NCBI GenBank assembly: GCA_020740775.1
Contig: JAHEWK010000005.1
Location: 1,798,001-1,862,000, forward strand
Length of the DNA stretch: 64,000 nucleotides
Source: Ilyonectria destructans
Lineage: Eukaryota > Ascomycota > Sordariomycetes > Hypocreales > Nectriaceae
Direction: 5' to 3'
Made by a program: the position numbers and the translations under genes. Each line of letters begins with the position of its first letter. Position 1 is the first letter of the stretch. A model generated the notes under the pieces. The model was given only the letters and a program-made list of their open reading frames with translations, made no database searches and was not told the DNA's origin. This document shows, one piece after another, positions 1-9,832 of this stretch.

Positions 1-201
1 TTGTAAGCATTCTTTTGGATGCCTCTCTGAAATTGCAATCATGACTCGTGTGAGCTTCCCCCGCTTAGACATGCATTCAACAGCTCTCTATCTGAACCAC
101 AACTCGCCTCAAGATTGCATGTGATACTCGAGTAAATCGTCATCTCGTGTCCTGATCCATGCAAGGGGTCGCGTCATTCTGGCTTTTCCTTATCTCGCGG
201 C
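1..201. other. Left-edge intergenic stretch
   Basis: No coding signal is visible here. It lies downstream of the stop codon of the TRM8-like gene and probably holds its 3' UTR. Confidence 0.5.
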
Positions 202-1124
<923 letters not shown>

Positions 1125-1397
1125 GGTTCGCACCTTTGAAATGTTTTCTTGCGTCGCACGCCCCAAAGACAAGCCTTGGAGGCAAGGCCTTTGTGGGCTG
1201 GCGTGGTGTTTTTGCGCTCGGCCGAATGCGGAAGGCGGTGAGCCGGGACCCTGGTCAAATAGTGGGTCACTGCCTGCGTCAGAATCCAGCTCGGACTTCT
1301 GCCGCGGATGCCCGTGATTCCAGCTACGACGGGTCAAAATCAGCTGCTCATGAGATATGATCCTCCTTCTCCTGAACACCTCACCACTGCACTCACG

Positions 1398-1738
1398 ATG
1401 TCTCAGTCACCGCAAGACTCGTCCTGGAATCTGCTCGGTCCCCTAGTGACCGAGTACTCATTTGTCGTCCACTGCATCTCCCTTGTCTGTGTAAGTCTCC
1501 CTTCCAGCCTCCTCGTGCTAGCCCTATTACTGTGTTGCTGACCAACGGACAGCTCTGTCTCGGGCTTCTCTTCCTCATCCCCATTACTGTTCTCATTATT
1601 TTGGATCTTTTTCTATGGGTGTGGCGCATGTACAGGACTCCAACCCTGCCGAACGAGAGACGCGGTCACGATGATGTGGTAGTTGTGCAAACTGCCCTAC
1701 CGGACGCTCCGGCTCCGGTGACCCGCCGGACACGCTGA
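1398..1738 (+). CDS. Small single-span membrane protein, unknown function
   Basis: I do not recognise this gene. Two exons (1398-1490 and 1553-1738), split by a GTAAGT...ACAG intron of 62 bp, join in frame to 92 residues. The protein has a short polar N-terminus (MSQSPQDSSWNLLGPL). One long hydrophobic stretch follows, roughly residues 22-52, crossing the splice junction and including LLFLIPITVLIILDLFLW. A basic tail with RMYRTPTLP and a final PVTRRTR completes it. The shape fits a small tail-anchored or single-pass protein. It is divergent to TRM8. A decayed copy of the second exon lies about 0.9 kb downstream, which supports this being a real gene. No function should be assigned. Confidence 0.55.
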
Positions 1739-1813
1739 AAGCGGAGAGGACCAACCGAAATCACAGTCGTCTCAAGTCGCGAAAGTCACAAAATATGGGG
1801 CAATAGGTTTTTC

Positions 1814-2460
1814 TTGAGATGTGCCTATGAGGTGTACGGAAACGAGTACAACATCCTCACGAACGAACGATCCGCTGGATCAACAAACATCTCGAGACGC
1901 ACCAGCAGTTCCAGGAGCATGCGAAAACATCCGGTTTCAAGCCTTCCCCTAGCTTCATCAACCGGAATACCTGGACTTACACTGGCTGGACCCTCGAGAC
2001 TCTCGCAACCCTGCCACCCTTCCCAGCGCCGAAATAATCCGGACTCCCTCCTCTGTCTATCAAACACTTCAAAGAAGCTCGAACCAACCTCTTCCCGAAG
2101 GCAGCACCTCCACGCGCCGCTTAAATGGCCTGTAACAAAGTATAATTGGCTCTAGTGGCTCGAGCAGTGACGACAACATGCCTCCGTCTGCCGATACCCA
2201 AGACCGCCAACGCGGTTGATCCCCCGGTCGTCTAAGACGAAGTGGAGGCTATTCTCGCTGGCCTGGGAGGTCCAGACAAACTGAAAGACTTCACCTAAGT
2301 CATTTACAACAAGTTCCCGCAAATCCAGTCGGCCGCCACTCCAACCATTGTAACCAACCTCCAACGCGTTCGCTATATAATTGCATCAACGAAGCGCGAA
2401 CAAGGTCCGTCAAGACAGAACTGGGACAGATCCAGGCAGACTTCGCCTCTACGAACCGTC
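1814..2460 (+). pseudogene. Possible gene relic with broken reading frames
   Basis: Protein-like stretches appear here but are interrupted. From about 1867 one frame reads TIRWINKHLETHQQFQEHAK and continues about 50 codons through FINRNTWTYTG to a stop near 2035. From about 2230 another stretch reads DEVEAILAGLGGPDKLKDFT, meets an in-frame TAA, then goes on as VIYNKFPQIQSAATPTIVT. There is no start codon, splice pattern or complete frame. I read this as a decayed gene, or pieces of one, but low-complexity chance ORFs are possible. No family was recognised. Confidence 0.35.
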
Positions 2461-2507
2461 GCCCACGTACCCGAACGTGGTCACATTCAGGTTTTTCGGC
2501 TTAGGGC

Positions 2508-2666
2508 GCTTAGGGCTTATGTTCCTGCTTTATTATTATCCTCATGATTTTAGACCTCTTTCTATAGTTGCGGCGCATGTCCAGGACTCCAACCCTGCCT
2601 CACGATTCGACGCCTCCCGTCCCCATTGCGACGGAGCTGAAGCCCTCCGCCGTAACCAGGGCTAGA
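2508..2666 (+). pseudogene. Decayed partial duplicate of the small membrane-protein gene
   Basis: This segment aligns by eye with the second exon of the small gene at 1398-1738. Both contain GGGCTT followed by a related T-rich membrane-span sequence, then TCTTTCTAT/TTTTTCTAT, and the near-identical block GCGGCGCATGTCCAGGACT / GTGGCGCATGTACAGGACT. Both then have CCAACCCTGCC. Translated, RMYRTPTLPNE corresponds to RMSRTPTLPHD here, and the C-terminal PVTRRTR corresponds to AVTRAR. The copy lacks the first exon, has a stop in the equivalent of the membrane span, and is frame-shifted relative to the parent. It lies in the 3' flank of HOM6. Confidence 0.6.
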
Positions 2667-2779
2667 CACATCCACTCTACATTTATAGATACTCTACGAC
2701 ACGAGATAAACAATAGATCAGCGCTTGGGGAATCTTACATCCAGCCTTTTTTTATTCTTGCTATATCCCACCCGGGTTT

Positions 2780-3940
2780 TTACGCAATCTGCCCAAGAAC
2801 CTTGATCAGGTCGGCAGTAACACCCATGGCAGTCACGTCACCACCAGCACCAGCACCCTGGACGATCAGGGGGTTGCTTCCATACCTCTCGGTGTAGAAG
2901 CTAATGATGTTGTCGCTACCCTTGAGTGCGGCAATGGGGTGCGAGCGGTCGAACTGCTCGAGGCCAACCTTGACCTGCTTGCTGGCGGTGTCAATGCTTC
3001 CGACGAATCGAACAACCTTGCCAGCCTTCTCAGCCTCGGCCTTGGTCTCCTCCATCTGGTGGTCAAAGGCGGACAGCTTCTCGAGGAACTCGTCGCCGCT
3101 GGTGCAGGACTCGAGCTCCTTGGGGATCAGGCTCTGGACGGGGAACGCAGTGGGTGACTCAACGGGCAAGCCAGACAGACGAGCCAGAATGGTCAACTTT
3201 CGGGCAACGTCGAGACCGTTGAGGTCATCCCGAGGATCAGGCTCAGTGTAACCGAGTGCCTTGGCATTCTTAACCTCGTCAGACCACTTGCCGCCCTGGC
3301 CCTCGGTGGGGGCAAAGGAGTTGAAGAGGAAAGACATGGTGCCACTGAAGACACCCTCAATCTTGGTAACCTTGTCACCAGTCTCAACCAAGTCCTTCAG
3401 GGTAGAGATGACAGGCAGACCAGCTCCGACGGAGGACTCATGGTAGACGCGAGCGCCCGAGGACTCGGCAGCGGAGAAGATGTCCTGCCACAGCTTGTAT
3501 GAGCCCGAGAAGCCCTTCTTGTTGGGGGTGACGATGCTGACGCCTCGGCTCAGGGCAAGAGGGTACAGCTCGGCAACGTCCTGGGAGCTCGTGTTGTCAA
3601 CCAGGACGACCTTGGCGGGGGCGGCGGCGAGGTAGTCGACGACCTGGGTCAGGGCGAGAGGAGCCTTGGACGAGGCAGCGAGAGTGTCGGTGACGTTTTC
3701 CAGGCTGATGCCAGAGTAGTCGTCATTGAACAGAGCCTTGCGGCTGGTGGCGATGTAGGCAAGGGTCAACTTGGGAGAGGGCTTTCGAGCAGCGAGGGAC
3801 TGGAGCTGGTTGATGAAGCTCTTGCCGACACCGCCGGCGCCTGTAGATCAATCAATGGTTAGCATGTTGATGCATAATATCGATCAAATAGAAGGCTCAA
3901 TACCAATGATGGCGATGAAAACCTGCTTAGGGGCGGCCAT
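2780..3940 (-). CDS. HOM6: Homoserine dehydrogenase
   Basis: This enzyme reduces aspartate semialdehyde to homoserine with NAD(P)H, the branch step towards threonine and methionine. Two exons (3940-3904 and 3840-2780) with a 63-bp intron join to 365 residues, matching the stand-alone fungal enzyme (about 359 in yeast) and lacking a fused aspartokinase. The dinucleotide-binding loop GAGGVGKS lies at residues 13-20, across the splice site. Other family marks are the VTPNKKGFSG segment, the HESSVGAGLPVI segment, and the catalytic region GYTEPDPRDDLNGLDVARK, whose last Lys fits the conserved catalytic lysine. The start MAAPKQVFIAIIG is the only sensible one. The CCDC174-like gene is divergent upstream. 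I saw no TGACTCA element in the shared 490-bp upstream region. Confidence 0.96.
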
Positions 3941-4430
3941 GACTGTTGTTGAGCTGCGAATTCGTCCGGGAGCTTTTAATGATGAGCAAACTTGAGTTCC
4001 GGTCGCGGATGGCGGGGCAATGAGGTGGGCATCCAAGCACGCCAGTTAACCCCGCGGTAACCTACCCTATAGGACGGGACCTCTCACATGAAAGAACCAA
4101 TAGCCCACAAGCAGATGCACAGGAAATCCACCTCTCTGATGACCACAGCTTGTTTGGGAAATTCATGTGGTAGTAATTGTTTTGCAAATTGACGGTGATG
4201 ATGAATTCGCGAAGGCTTGGAGGATATAACTCGCCTTATAATTGCGTTGACGTAGTAAATGTTGACAGACCATGGGGATCTTTGATTGCCTCAGGCTGAG
4301 CCGTAACGAGCTTCTTCAAACAACACCAACTTGTGAACTTGTCCCGTCAACAAGCACCATATTCGGCATCTGAGCCACGGACTACCACCTGCGACAAACC
4401 AGCAAACTCCAGATCAAATCAGCAAGCAAT
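3941..4430. promoter_or_regulatory. Shared upstream region of HOM6 and the CCDC174-like gene
   Basis: This is 490 bp between divergent start codons and must hold both promoters. No convincing named element was found; a GCN4/CPC1-type TGACTCA was looked for and not seen. Confidence 0.5.
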
Positions 4431-5396
4431 ATGCCACAGGATCCGAACCTCTATGGCCAGCGGGCGCCCAAGAAACAGAAACGAGACGCAACGTTGTCCA
4501 CCTCGCTAGATTTTACGGCTCAACTGACATCACTCATATCAAACGCCCCATCAAGCGCGACGTCATCAGGACGAACATGCCCACCCAAGGAGCGCAAAGA
4601 TGATGTTTTCAAGGGTAAACAAAAACGAACCAAGGAGACCAGGGATGGACCGAAGCGGTTGCAGCTCAAGGAGGTGACTGGGACCGAGGAGGAGACGCAA
4701 GAGCTGGCGCGGGCAAAGCGCAGGATGGAGGAGAAAGCACGGGTTTACGCGGCCATGAAGAGGGGAGATTACGTGCCCAAGGAGAACGAGGCCGCGCCCT
4801 TGATAGACTTTGATCGGAAATGGGCAGAGGGAGTTGAGGGGAAGGATGCCGATTTAACCAGCAGCGACGACGACGACACAGATGACGGTGAACTGGTCGA
4901 GTACGAGGATGAGTTTGGGCGTGCGCGGCAAGTCACGAAAGCAGAGAAGGAGAGATTGGAACGAAGAGTACGGCGAGGCCTGTTGGGAGCCGAGGAGCTT
5001 GAGCGCATGTCAGCACGCCCAAGCGCACCAAGCAACCTGATATTCGGCGACGCAGTGCAGTCGATGGCCTTCAACCCCGAGGACCCAGACAAGATGGAGG
5101 AGCTGGCGCGCAAGCGAGACCGTAGCGCAACACCACCACCAGCGCAGCACTACGATGCGAACCATGAGATCCGCACCAAGGGCACAGGATTCTACCAGTT
5201 CAGCAAGGATGAGGAGACCCGGACGGCGGAAATGGCATCGCTGGGGGATGAGCGGCAGCGGACCGAGGATCAACGCCGGACACGAGAGGACCAGAAGGAG
5301 GCACGGCGGCAGGAGATTGAGCGGCGCAGACAAGACATGGCGGCGCGGCGGGCGAAGCGGCAGGCGGACTCGTTCCTGGACGGCCTAGGGGAGTGA
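4431..5396 (+). CDS. CCDC174-like coiled-coil protein (DUF4078 family)
   Basis: This is a single exon encoding 321 residues. It is highly charged and predicted to be mostly coiled coil, with a basic head (RAPKKQKR at residues 10-17). Residues about 92-112 are a Lys/Glu-rich helix. An acidic run (SSDDDDTDDGELVEYEDE) precedes DEFGRAR. The diagnostic block near residues 240-262 reads HYDANHEIRTKGTGFYQFS, followed by KDEETR. The paired motifs DEFGRxR and HYD-x-n-RxKGxGFYxFS are the hallmark of the metazoan CCDC174/fungal DUF4078 family as I remember it. Human CCDC174 is nuclear and linked to the exon junction complex. Whether the fungal protein shares that role is unknown. The C-terminus is an Arg/Glu helix ending SFLDGLGE. 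Confidence 0.8.
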   Translation: MPQDPNLYGQRAPKKQKRDATLSTSLDFTAQLTSLISNAPSSATSSGRTCPPKERKDDVFKGKQKRTKETRDGPKRLQLKEVTGTEEETQELARAKRRMEEKARVYAAMKRGDYVPKENEAAPLIDFDRKWAEGVEGKDADLTSSDDDDTDDGELVEYEDEFGRARQVTKAEKERLERRVRRGLLGAEELERMSARPSAPSNLIFGDAVQSMAFNPEDPDKMEELARKRDRSATPPPAQHYDANHEIRTKGTGFYQFSKDEETRTAEMASLGDERQRTEDQRRTREDQKEARRQEIERRRQDMAARRAKRQADSFLDGLGE

Positions 5397-7267
5397 GGAC
5401 GAGTTCCACGAGGACGGCATCTTGGCCGTACGACGGAACGGATACGACTACGTATGCCACCTCGGCGCCAACGAACGGCGATGGGACGGCCACGGCCACG
5501 GCGGGATCCAATGGCCGCGCAGGGGATGGATGGGTGGGAAAAAAGTAAGACGAGGTAATTAACTGCATGTGGTGGCTCCGAGGATCCGAGGCATTCATTG
5601 CCATGGCCGGCTAAAGTTGGTTGTGGCATAGCATACGAACGAGGTTTCGTACTGTACAGTACTATGCAGTCCGTACCGTTGTTCCCAATTAACGTGGTGT
5701 TGGACAAACCTCGCCGACTAGACGGAGTACTATCCGTACGGAGCTGGCAGTCCTGTACGGTAGGGAACTGAGAAGCGAGAGCGGCCCCAGTTTCGCAAGC
5801 TAAGAACGCTGACTTCAGTTACGGAGGAGCCTGGCTCGCGTTTCCACACCTCCATCTTGCAGGCAGGAAATGCGGAACTCGTCGTGTTTAGCTTCCACCG
5901 TGCGGAAGACTAACCCTGATATCGTGTCTAAGGTAGCACTCCGCAGATGTAAATATTTGCCTCGATTTGTATTTTGTATTTGTTGCGACAATTCCAAGTT
6001 TCCCCCCCAGACCGCACATGACAAGGTGCATGCGAAATCGGAATACGGGATTTTTCTGGTTGCTGACAAGCATGCCAATGCCTCTAAATTTGTGCCGCAG
6101 GGTTTGTAGACTTGTCGAGTCTGTGGCTGCTGACATGGACATGGGGGATTCCTAATAATGCTGTCTTTGTTTGGGACGGTTTTTTAAACACAGTGTGGGC
6201 CAGCGGCCACTGTGTCTGAGATAAGGAGCCCTCTCATGAGACAGACGAATTTTTTTTGGAGATCAATAATAACATGTCCTCGGACTGGCTGCCCGCTAGG
6301 AATGGCGGGATTGGACAAGGTGAAACCAGGGGGGGAGACCGAAGGGCGCAGGCCGACAGGCAGACAGAAAGGCAGAACGGCGCCAGCGATTTTGATCCTT
6401 GAGTGCATGCGGCTACTGCAGAGCATTCGTCCTTTGCTTCCATCATGGCCGTCGTCAGCTGAAGTAAATGCTGAGCGGCTACTGGTTAGTGGTGGCTGAT
6501 GGGGGCCGATGGAGGTTAACGGGCAATTGGTAATCAGGGCATTGGTCCGCCGGCCGCCTCAACCCTGAGCCTCTTGTGCGTCTTGTGCAATGGCTGCACA
6601 CATCCATCCTAATGCTAATGTCAATGGGGGCTTTGGACCAATTGGGGCTGGGGCGCAGGCGGGCTGGGTCGTGCTAGGCCTGCTCTCCGGGAAGAGAAGG
6701 GGGCCAGTGAGGAAGGCTGGCGCGGAAGTTCGACAACTTCCCAAGGTATAGGTACGTACCGACGGTACAGCATAGCACAGTGCGTTGATGGTGTCTTTCA
6801 GTGCCTAATAAACCCCTTAGATCTTTATTAGTCCCTCGGTAATGTACTGAAGTTTAGTTCTTATTTCCTAAAAGTGAGGTTCGCAAGGCCCTCATTGCTC
6901 CGTTGACCGGCCGCATTTCGTACTGTGTGGTGGCTGCCCAGATACCTATCATTGAAGTTGTCAAACCTCCGGCGCAGCCTTTGTACAGGGCTTGCATGAG
7001 AGGGATTGGGGGAACTAGAGAGGCGAGCCACCGGGCCTTTTGGCAGGGCTGTCTAGGCTAATAAAGGAGCGTCCTACCGCGGAACGAAGGACGCGAGCGA
7101 CAGCGTCCTTGGTTGGCAAGGTTGGTAAGACAGGTACGTACCCTGGCAGGCAAAAGGCGCGCCAGGACGTCCAGGGCGCACAGGGCACGCGAAAGCAGGG
7201 CGCCGTCTCAGGCGCTGGTTGCACCCGGCAGCACCGGCCAGGCCCAAACGGGTTGGCGCATCAGGTG
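5397..7267. other. Intergenic region between the CCDC174-like gene and the cpc1-type gene
   Basis: This 1.9-kb stretch has no convincing ORF. It contains short palindromes around 5640-5770 and probably the distal promoter and transcription start region of the bZIP gene downstream. Confidence 0.5.
5649..5662. repeat. 14-bp perfect palindrome with nearby inverted arms
   Basis: GTACTGTACAGTAC is its own reverse complement. It sits between the inverted arms CGAGGTTT (about 5640-5647) and AAACCTCG (about 5706-5713). Just downstream come CGGAGTAC and CCGTACGGAG, so the whole 5640-5770 segment is rich in self-complementary pieces. Function is unknown. Confidence 0.6.
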
Positions 7268-7274
7268 TGACTCA
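7268..7274. promoter_or_regulatory. Candidate CPC1/GCN4 binding element TGACTCA
   Basis: A perfect TGACTCA lies about 1 kb upstream of the first in-frame ATG of the bZIP gene and about 0.4 kb upstream of its first uORF. GCN4-type factors bind TGA(C/G)TCA, and cpc-1 autoregulation is known in fungi. A 7-mer of this kind is expected several times by chance in 64 kb, so this rests on context only. Confidence 0.35.
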
Positions 7275-7681
7275 TCGGCGGAGCCATGTCTCTCCGAAAG
7301 GGCGTCGCGGTACGATTGCACCAAAGGGTACCTGCACCTGGGAAGACCCGGCTAACACGGCGGCGCCCTGTCCGCAGCAGGCCCTCGTTAGTGCGGTCCC
7401 ATGCCCCGCATTCCTTCTGCTGTATGGGGTACATGCACCTTCTCTGTACAGCCCGCGCAAAGCCCGCGCAAGCCCACCACCCGCGCCTGCCCTGGCCACA
7501 GCCCTCAGCCCTCGTGCCCGCTGGCCAACTTTGCTGCCTGAGAAATACAAATTGTCCCGGTTTTCCAGTCCACAACTTTCCTCTTTCTTCTTTCTCACCC
7601 AACTTTTTCTCCCCCCAACTTCCAAAATACTATCCACACATAACTTCCAGCTATTGTTCTGCGCCCAAGGCGACCATCAAG

Positions 7682-7690
7682 ATGTTTTAA
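7682..7690 (+). promoter_or_regulatory. uORF1 of the cpc1-type gene (Met-Phe-stop)
   Basis: ATGTTTTAA is a two-codon upstream ORF in the putative 5' leader. GCN4/cpc-1-type genes are controlled by very short first uORFs that let ribosomes resume scanning. The position and size fit that scheme, although the transcript start is not known. Confidence 0.5.
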
Positions 7691-7901
7691 ATCACCCCCC
7701 CCTCGGTGTCTCCCCCCCCTCAGTCAAAATTCAGTCCCAGGACTTTCAACCAAATCACTCCACTCAATCTCCCCGTTCAGCTCACCTTCCGGTCGACCTG
7801 AACTTCAGCCCTGCATTGCATAGCTTCAGCTCCAGTTCCCTCACAACCGCCAACATTTCCACCCAAGACTTTCCAGTCTTCACCACGGATCCCCAGTCAT
7901 C

Positions 7902-8021
7902 ATGGCTTCCCTCCAGTACGAACCTGCCGGCCCCACCCGCGCATCAACAGCTACAGAGTCCCGAATCCCCTCAGCAGGACTTTGTCTTGTTCGACCAGCC
8001 TCAGCCTCGTCAGCACCCTAA
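7902..8021 (+). promoter_or_regulatory. uORF2 of the cpc1-type gene (39 codons)
   Basis: This ORF starts MASLQYEPAGP and ends SASSAP-stop. It lies in a different frame from the bZIP ORF. Between 7691 and 8302 its ATG is the only one before the first in-frame ATG of the bZIP frame, so scanning ribosomes meet uORF1, uORF2, then the main start. A second uORF of about 40 codons is the arrangement I recall for filamentous fungal cpc-1 genes. The CATCATGG context is fair to good. Confidence 0.5.
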
Positions 8022-8301
8022 TCGGTCTACCACCTCGCTGCCATCCCAGCGTCGTCACTCGTCACATTTGCAATATCGTCGCCAACAGCCAGTTTCCCCT
8101 GCTGTTCAGAACCAACGAGTAGCCCAATTACTCCAGGCTTTTGGTCACCCATCGTCAACCTCAAACAGCCGTCTACACAACCAGTTTTACGCATCGTCGG
8201 CTCCATCGTCGTCTGTCACATTGAATCAGCAGTCTCGTCCTGCTAGACCTCCCGTCCCCCTCTTTTCTCAAAGCACCGGTAGCGTCCAACAAACCGCCAA
8301 G

Positions 8302-9051
8302 ATGATGAACGCAGCAGGTTTGTCACCCATGTCCTCTTCTCCTGATTCCACTCGCTCACCATCCCCTGTAGACGTCGAACTCGAAGAGTTCACGGCCTTC
8401 GAGGGCGGGGCCAACACGGCCTTCTCCTCGCCGGCCATTCCCACTGTCTTTGATTTCAACGGCAGTGCTTCAAGCTCTACTTCCAACCTGGGCACCGTCT
8501 CCCCCCAGGACCTGCTCATTCATGAGCCATTCATGTCTGCACCGAACTCGTCAGCCCTCACGGCCCTGACTTCCCCATCCATCTACAACGAGTCTCCTGA
8601 CTTCACCGATGGATACGATGTGTCGCCGAACTTCGGAAGCGCCGAGTTCGAGGGCGCTGGTGACCCTTGGTTCCCTCTGTTCCCCCAGGACACCACCACT
8701 GTCCCTGAACAGCCTAGTGTGGACAACTCGCCTGCCCAGCAGTCGGACGAACTGGAGTCGGTGGAGCGCCCATCTTCCGCTCGCCGGAAGCCGGGTAACT
8801 CGCCTCCTTCCACTCGTCACTCATCTGTTTCTGGAGTGGCTGCCCGCAAGCGAGACAAGCCCCTGCCTCCCATTATTGTGGAGGACCCCAGCGATACCAT
8901 CGCAATGAAGCGTGCCCGAAACACCCTGGCGGCACGAAAGTCGCGTGAGCGAAAGGCTCAGCGCTTTGATGAGTTGGAGGATAGGATTGCAAAGTTGGAA
9001 GCTGAGCGTGATCACTGGAAGAAGATCGCTCTTGCTCACTCTGGAGCGTAA
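8302..9051 (+). CDS. cpc1: bZIP transcription factor, CPC1/CpcA/GCN4 type
   Basis: This is the activator of the cross-pathway (general amino-acid) control, a nuclear protein that binds TGA(C/G)TCA as a dimer. From the first in-frame ATG (MMNAAGLSPMSSSP) it is 249 residues, the usual family size. The middle is acidic, Ser/Pro-rich activation sequence with SPSIYNESPDF and GDPWFPLFP. The C-terminus carries the bZIP: basic region MKRARNTLAARKSRERKAQR, then a short leucine zipper starting FDELEDRIAKLEAERDHW and ending ALAHSGA. The open frame continues upstream past 8302 without any ATG. The part at about 7960-8300 looks protein-like (QDFVLFD, QFYASSAPSSS, RPPVPLFSQ), so a longer product from a non-AUG start or an unseen exon cannot be excluded. 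Two uORFs precede the ATG. Confidence 0.85.
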   Translation: MMNAAGLSPMSSSPDSTRSPSPVDVELEEFTAFEGGANTAFSSPAIPTVFDFNGSASSSTSNLGTVSPQDLLIHEPFMSAPNSSALTALTSPSIYNESPDFTDGYDVSPNFGSAEFEGAGDPWFPLFPQDTTTVPEQPSVDNSPAQQSDELESVERPSSARRKPGNSPPSTRHSSVSGVAARKRDKPLPPIIVEDPSDTIAMKRARNTLAARKSRERKAQRFDELEDRIAKLEAERDHWKKIALAHSGA

Positions 9052-9832
9052 AAAAGTAAAAAGTGGAATTTCTTTCGACAAGTTAATGATCGGACCGCCG
9101 TGTGTTTGTTTTCCGGCCTAATGGATCCTGTTTCTCTTTACCTCTTCTGTACTTGATATTATCAATCAACTTTGGCTTCTCTCAATTTTTGCATGATACT
9201 TTTGTGATTGAAATGTCTTGTTTTCCTTGTCTCGGACAATATACACTTTTCCACTCAACATTTCCTCCAGAGAGGCGTCTGATGGCTGAAAGTCTCAGCC
9301 TACCTTATAACTAGGGATGTTACGTTGGTAGATATATAAATTATCCCACTTCGTGCTTTAAATGAAGATTCTCGATCTCATATTACTCTGATTTGTCCAG
9401 TTGTCGTGATATCCGTGACTCAAGAGGAGGGAAGAATTGACGATGTGCTGATGCCGTATGATGACCTATCACACTTTGACACAAGCCACCAAGTCCGAAT
9501 CTTAGCTCATATATTATCAGATATATTTGCACTAAAGCACTCGATAGGGTATAACAGTGACTATCTCACTTGTAGTACTCGATTTAATATGGGTCCAGTA
9601 GAATATTAACAACCTTGTTCGCAAGACAATAACGAGACCGACGGCGATGAACCCAAAATCTCTCCACCTGAACGCTTTCATAACGAATGTTTCATTCAAT
9701 GACAATCATGACAGGCAACACCGTATGCCACGCAGAGACTAGACGTGCATGTGCTTCCTTTACGAAGACAAGACTAACACAATCAACCTGGATATCTGGA
9801 ATGAATACCCTTCCGGCCTAAGCGCGCTACAA
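9052..9832. other. Intergenic region between convergent cpc1-type and OPT genes
   Basis: This AT-richer stretch of 0.78 kb probably holds the two 3' UTRs. No coding sequence was recognised. Confidence 0.5.

Noticed and set aside
7219..8301. Upstream open part of the bZIP frame taken as certain coding sequence
   Set aside because: It has no in-frame ATG and its first part is low complexity. I kept the ATG at 8302 and reported the ambiguity.
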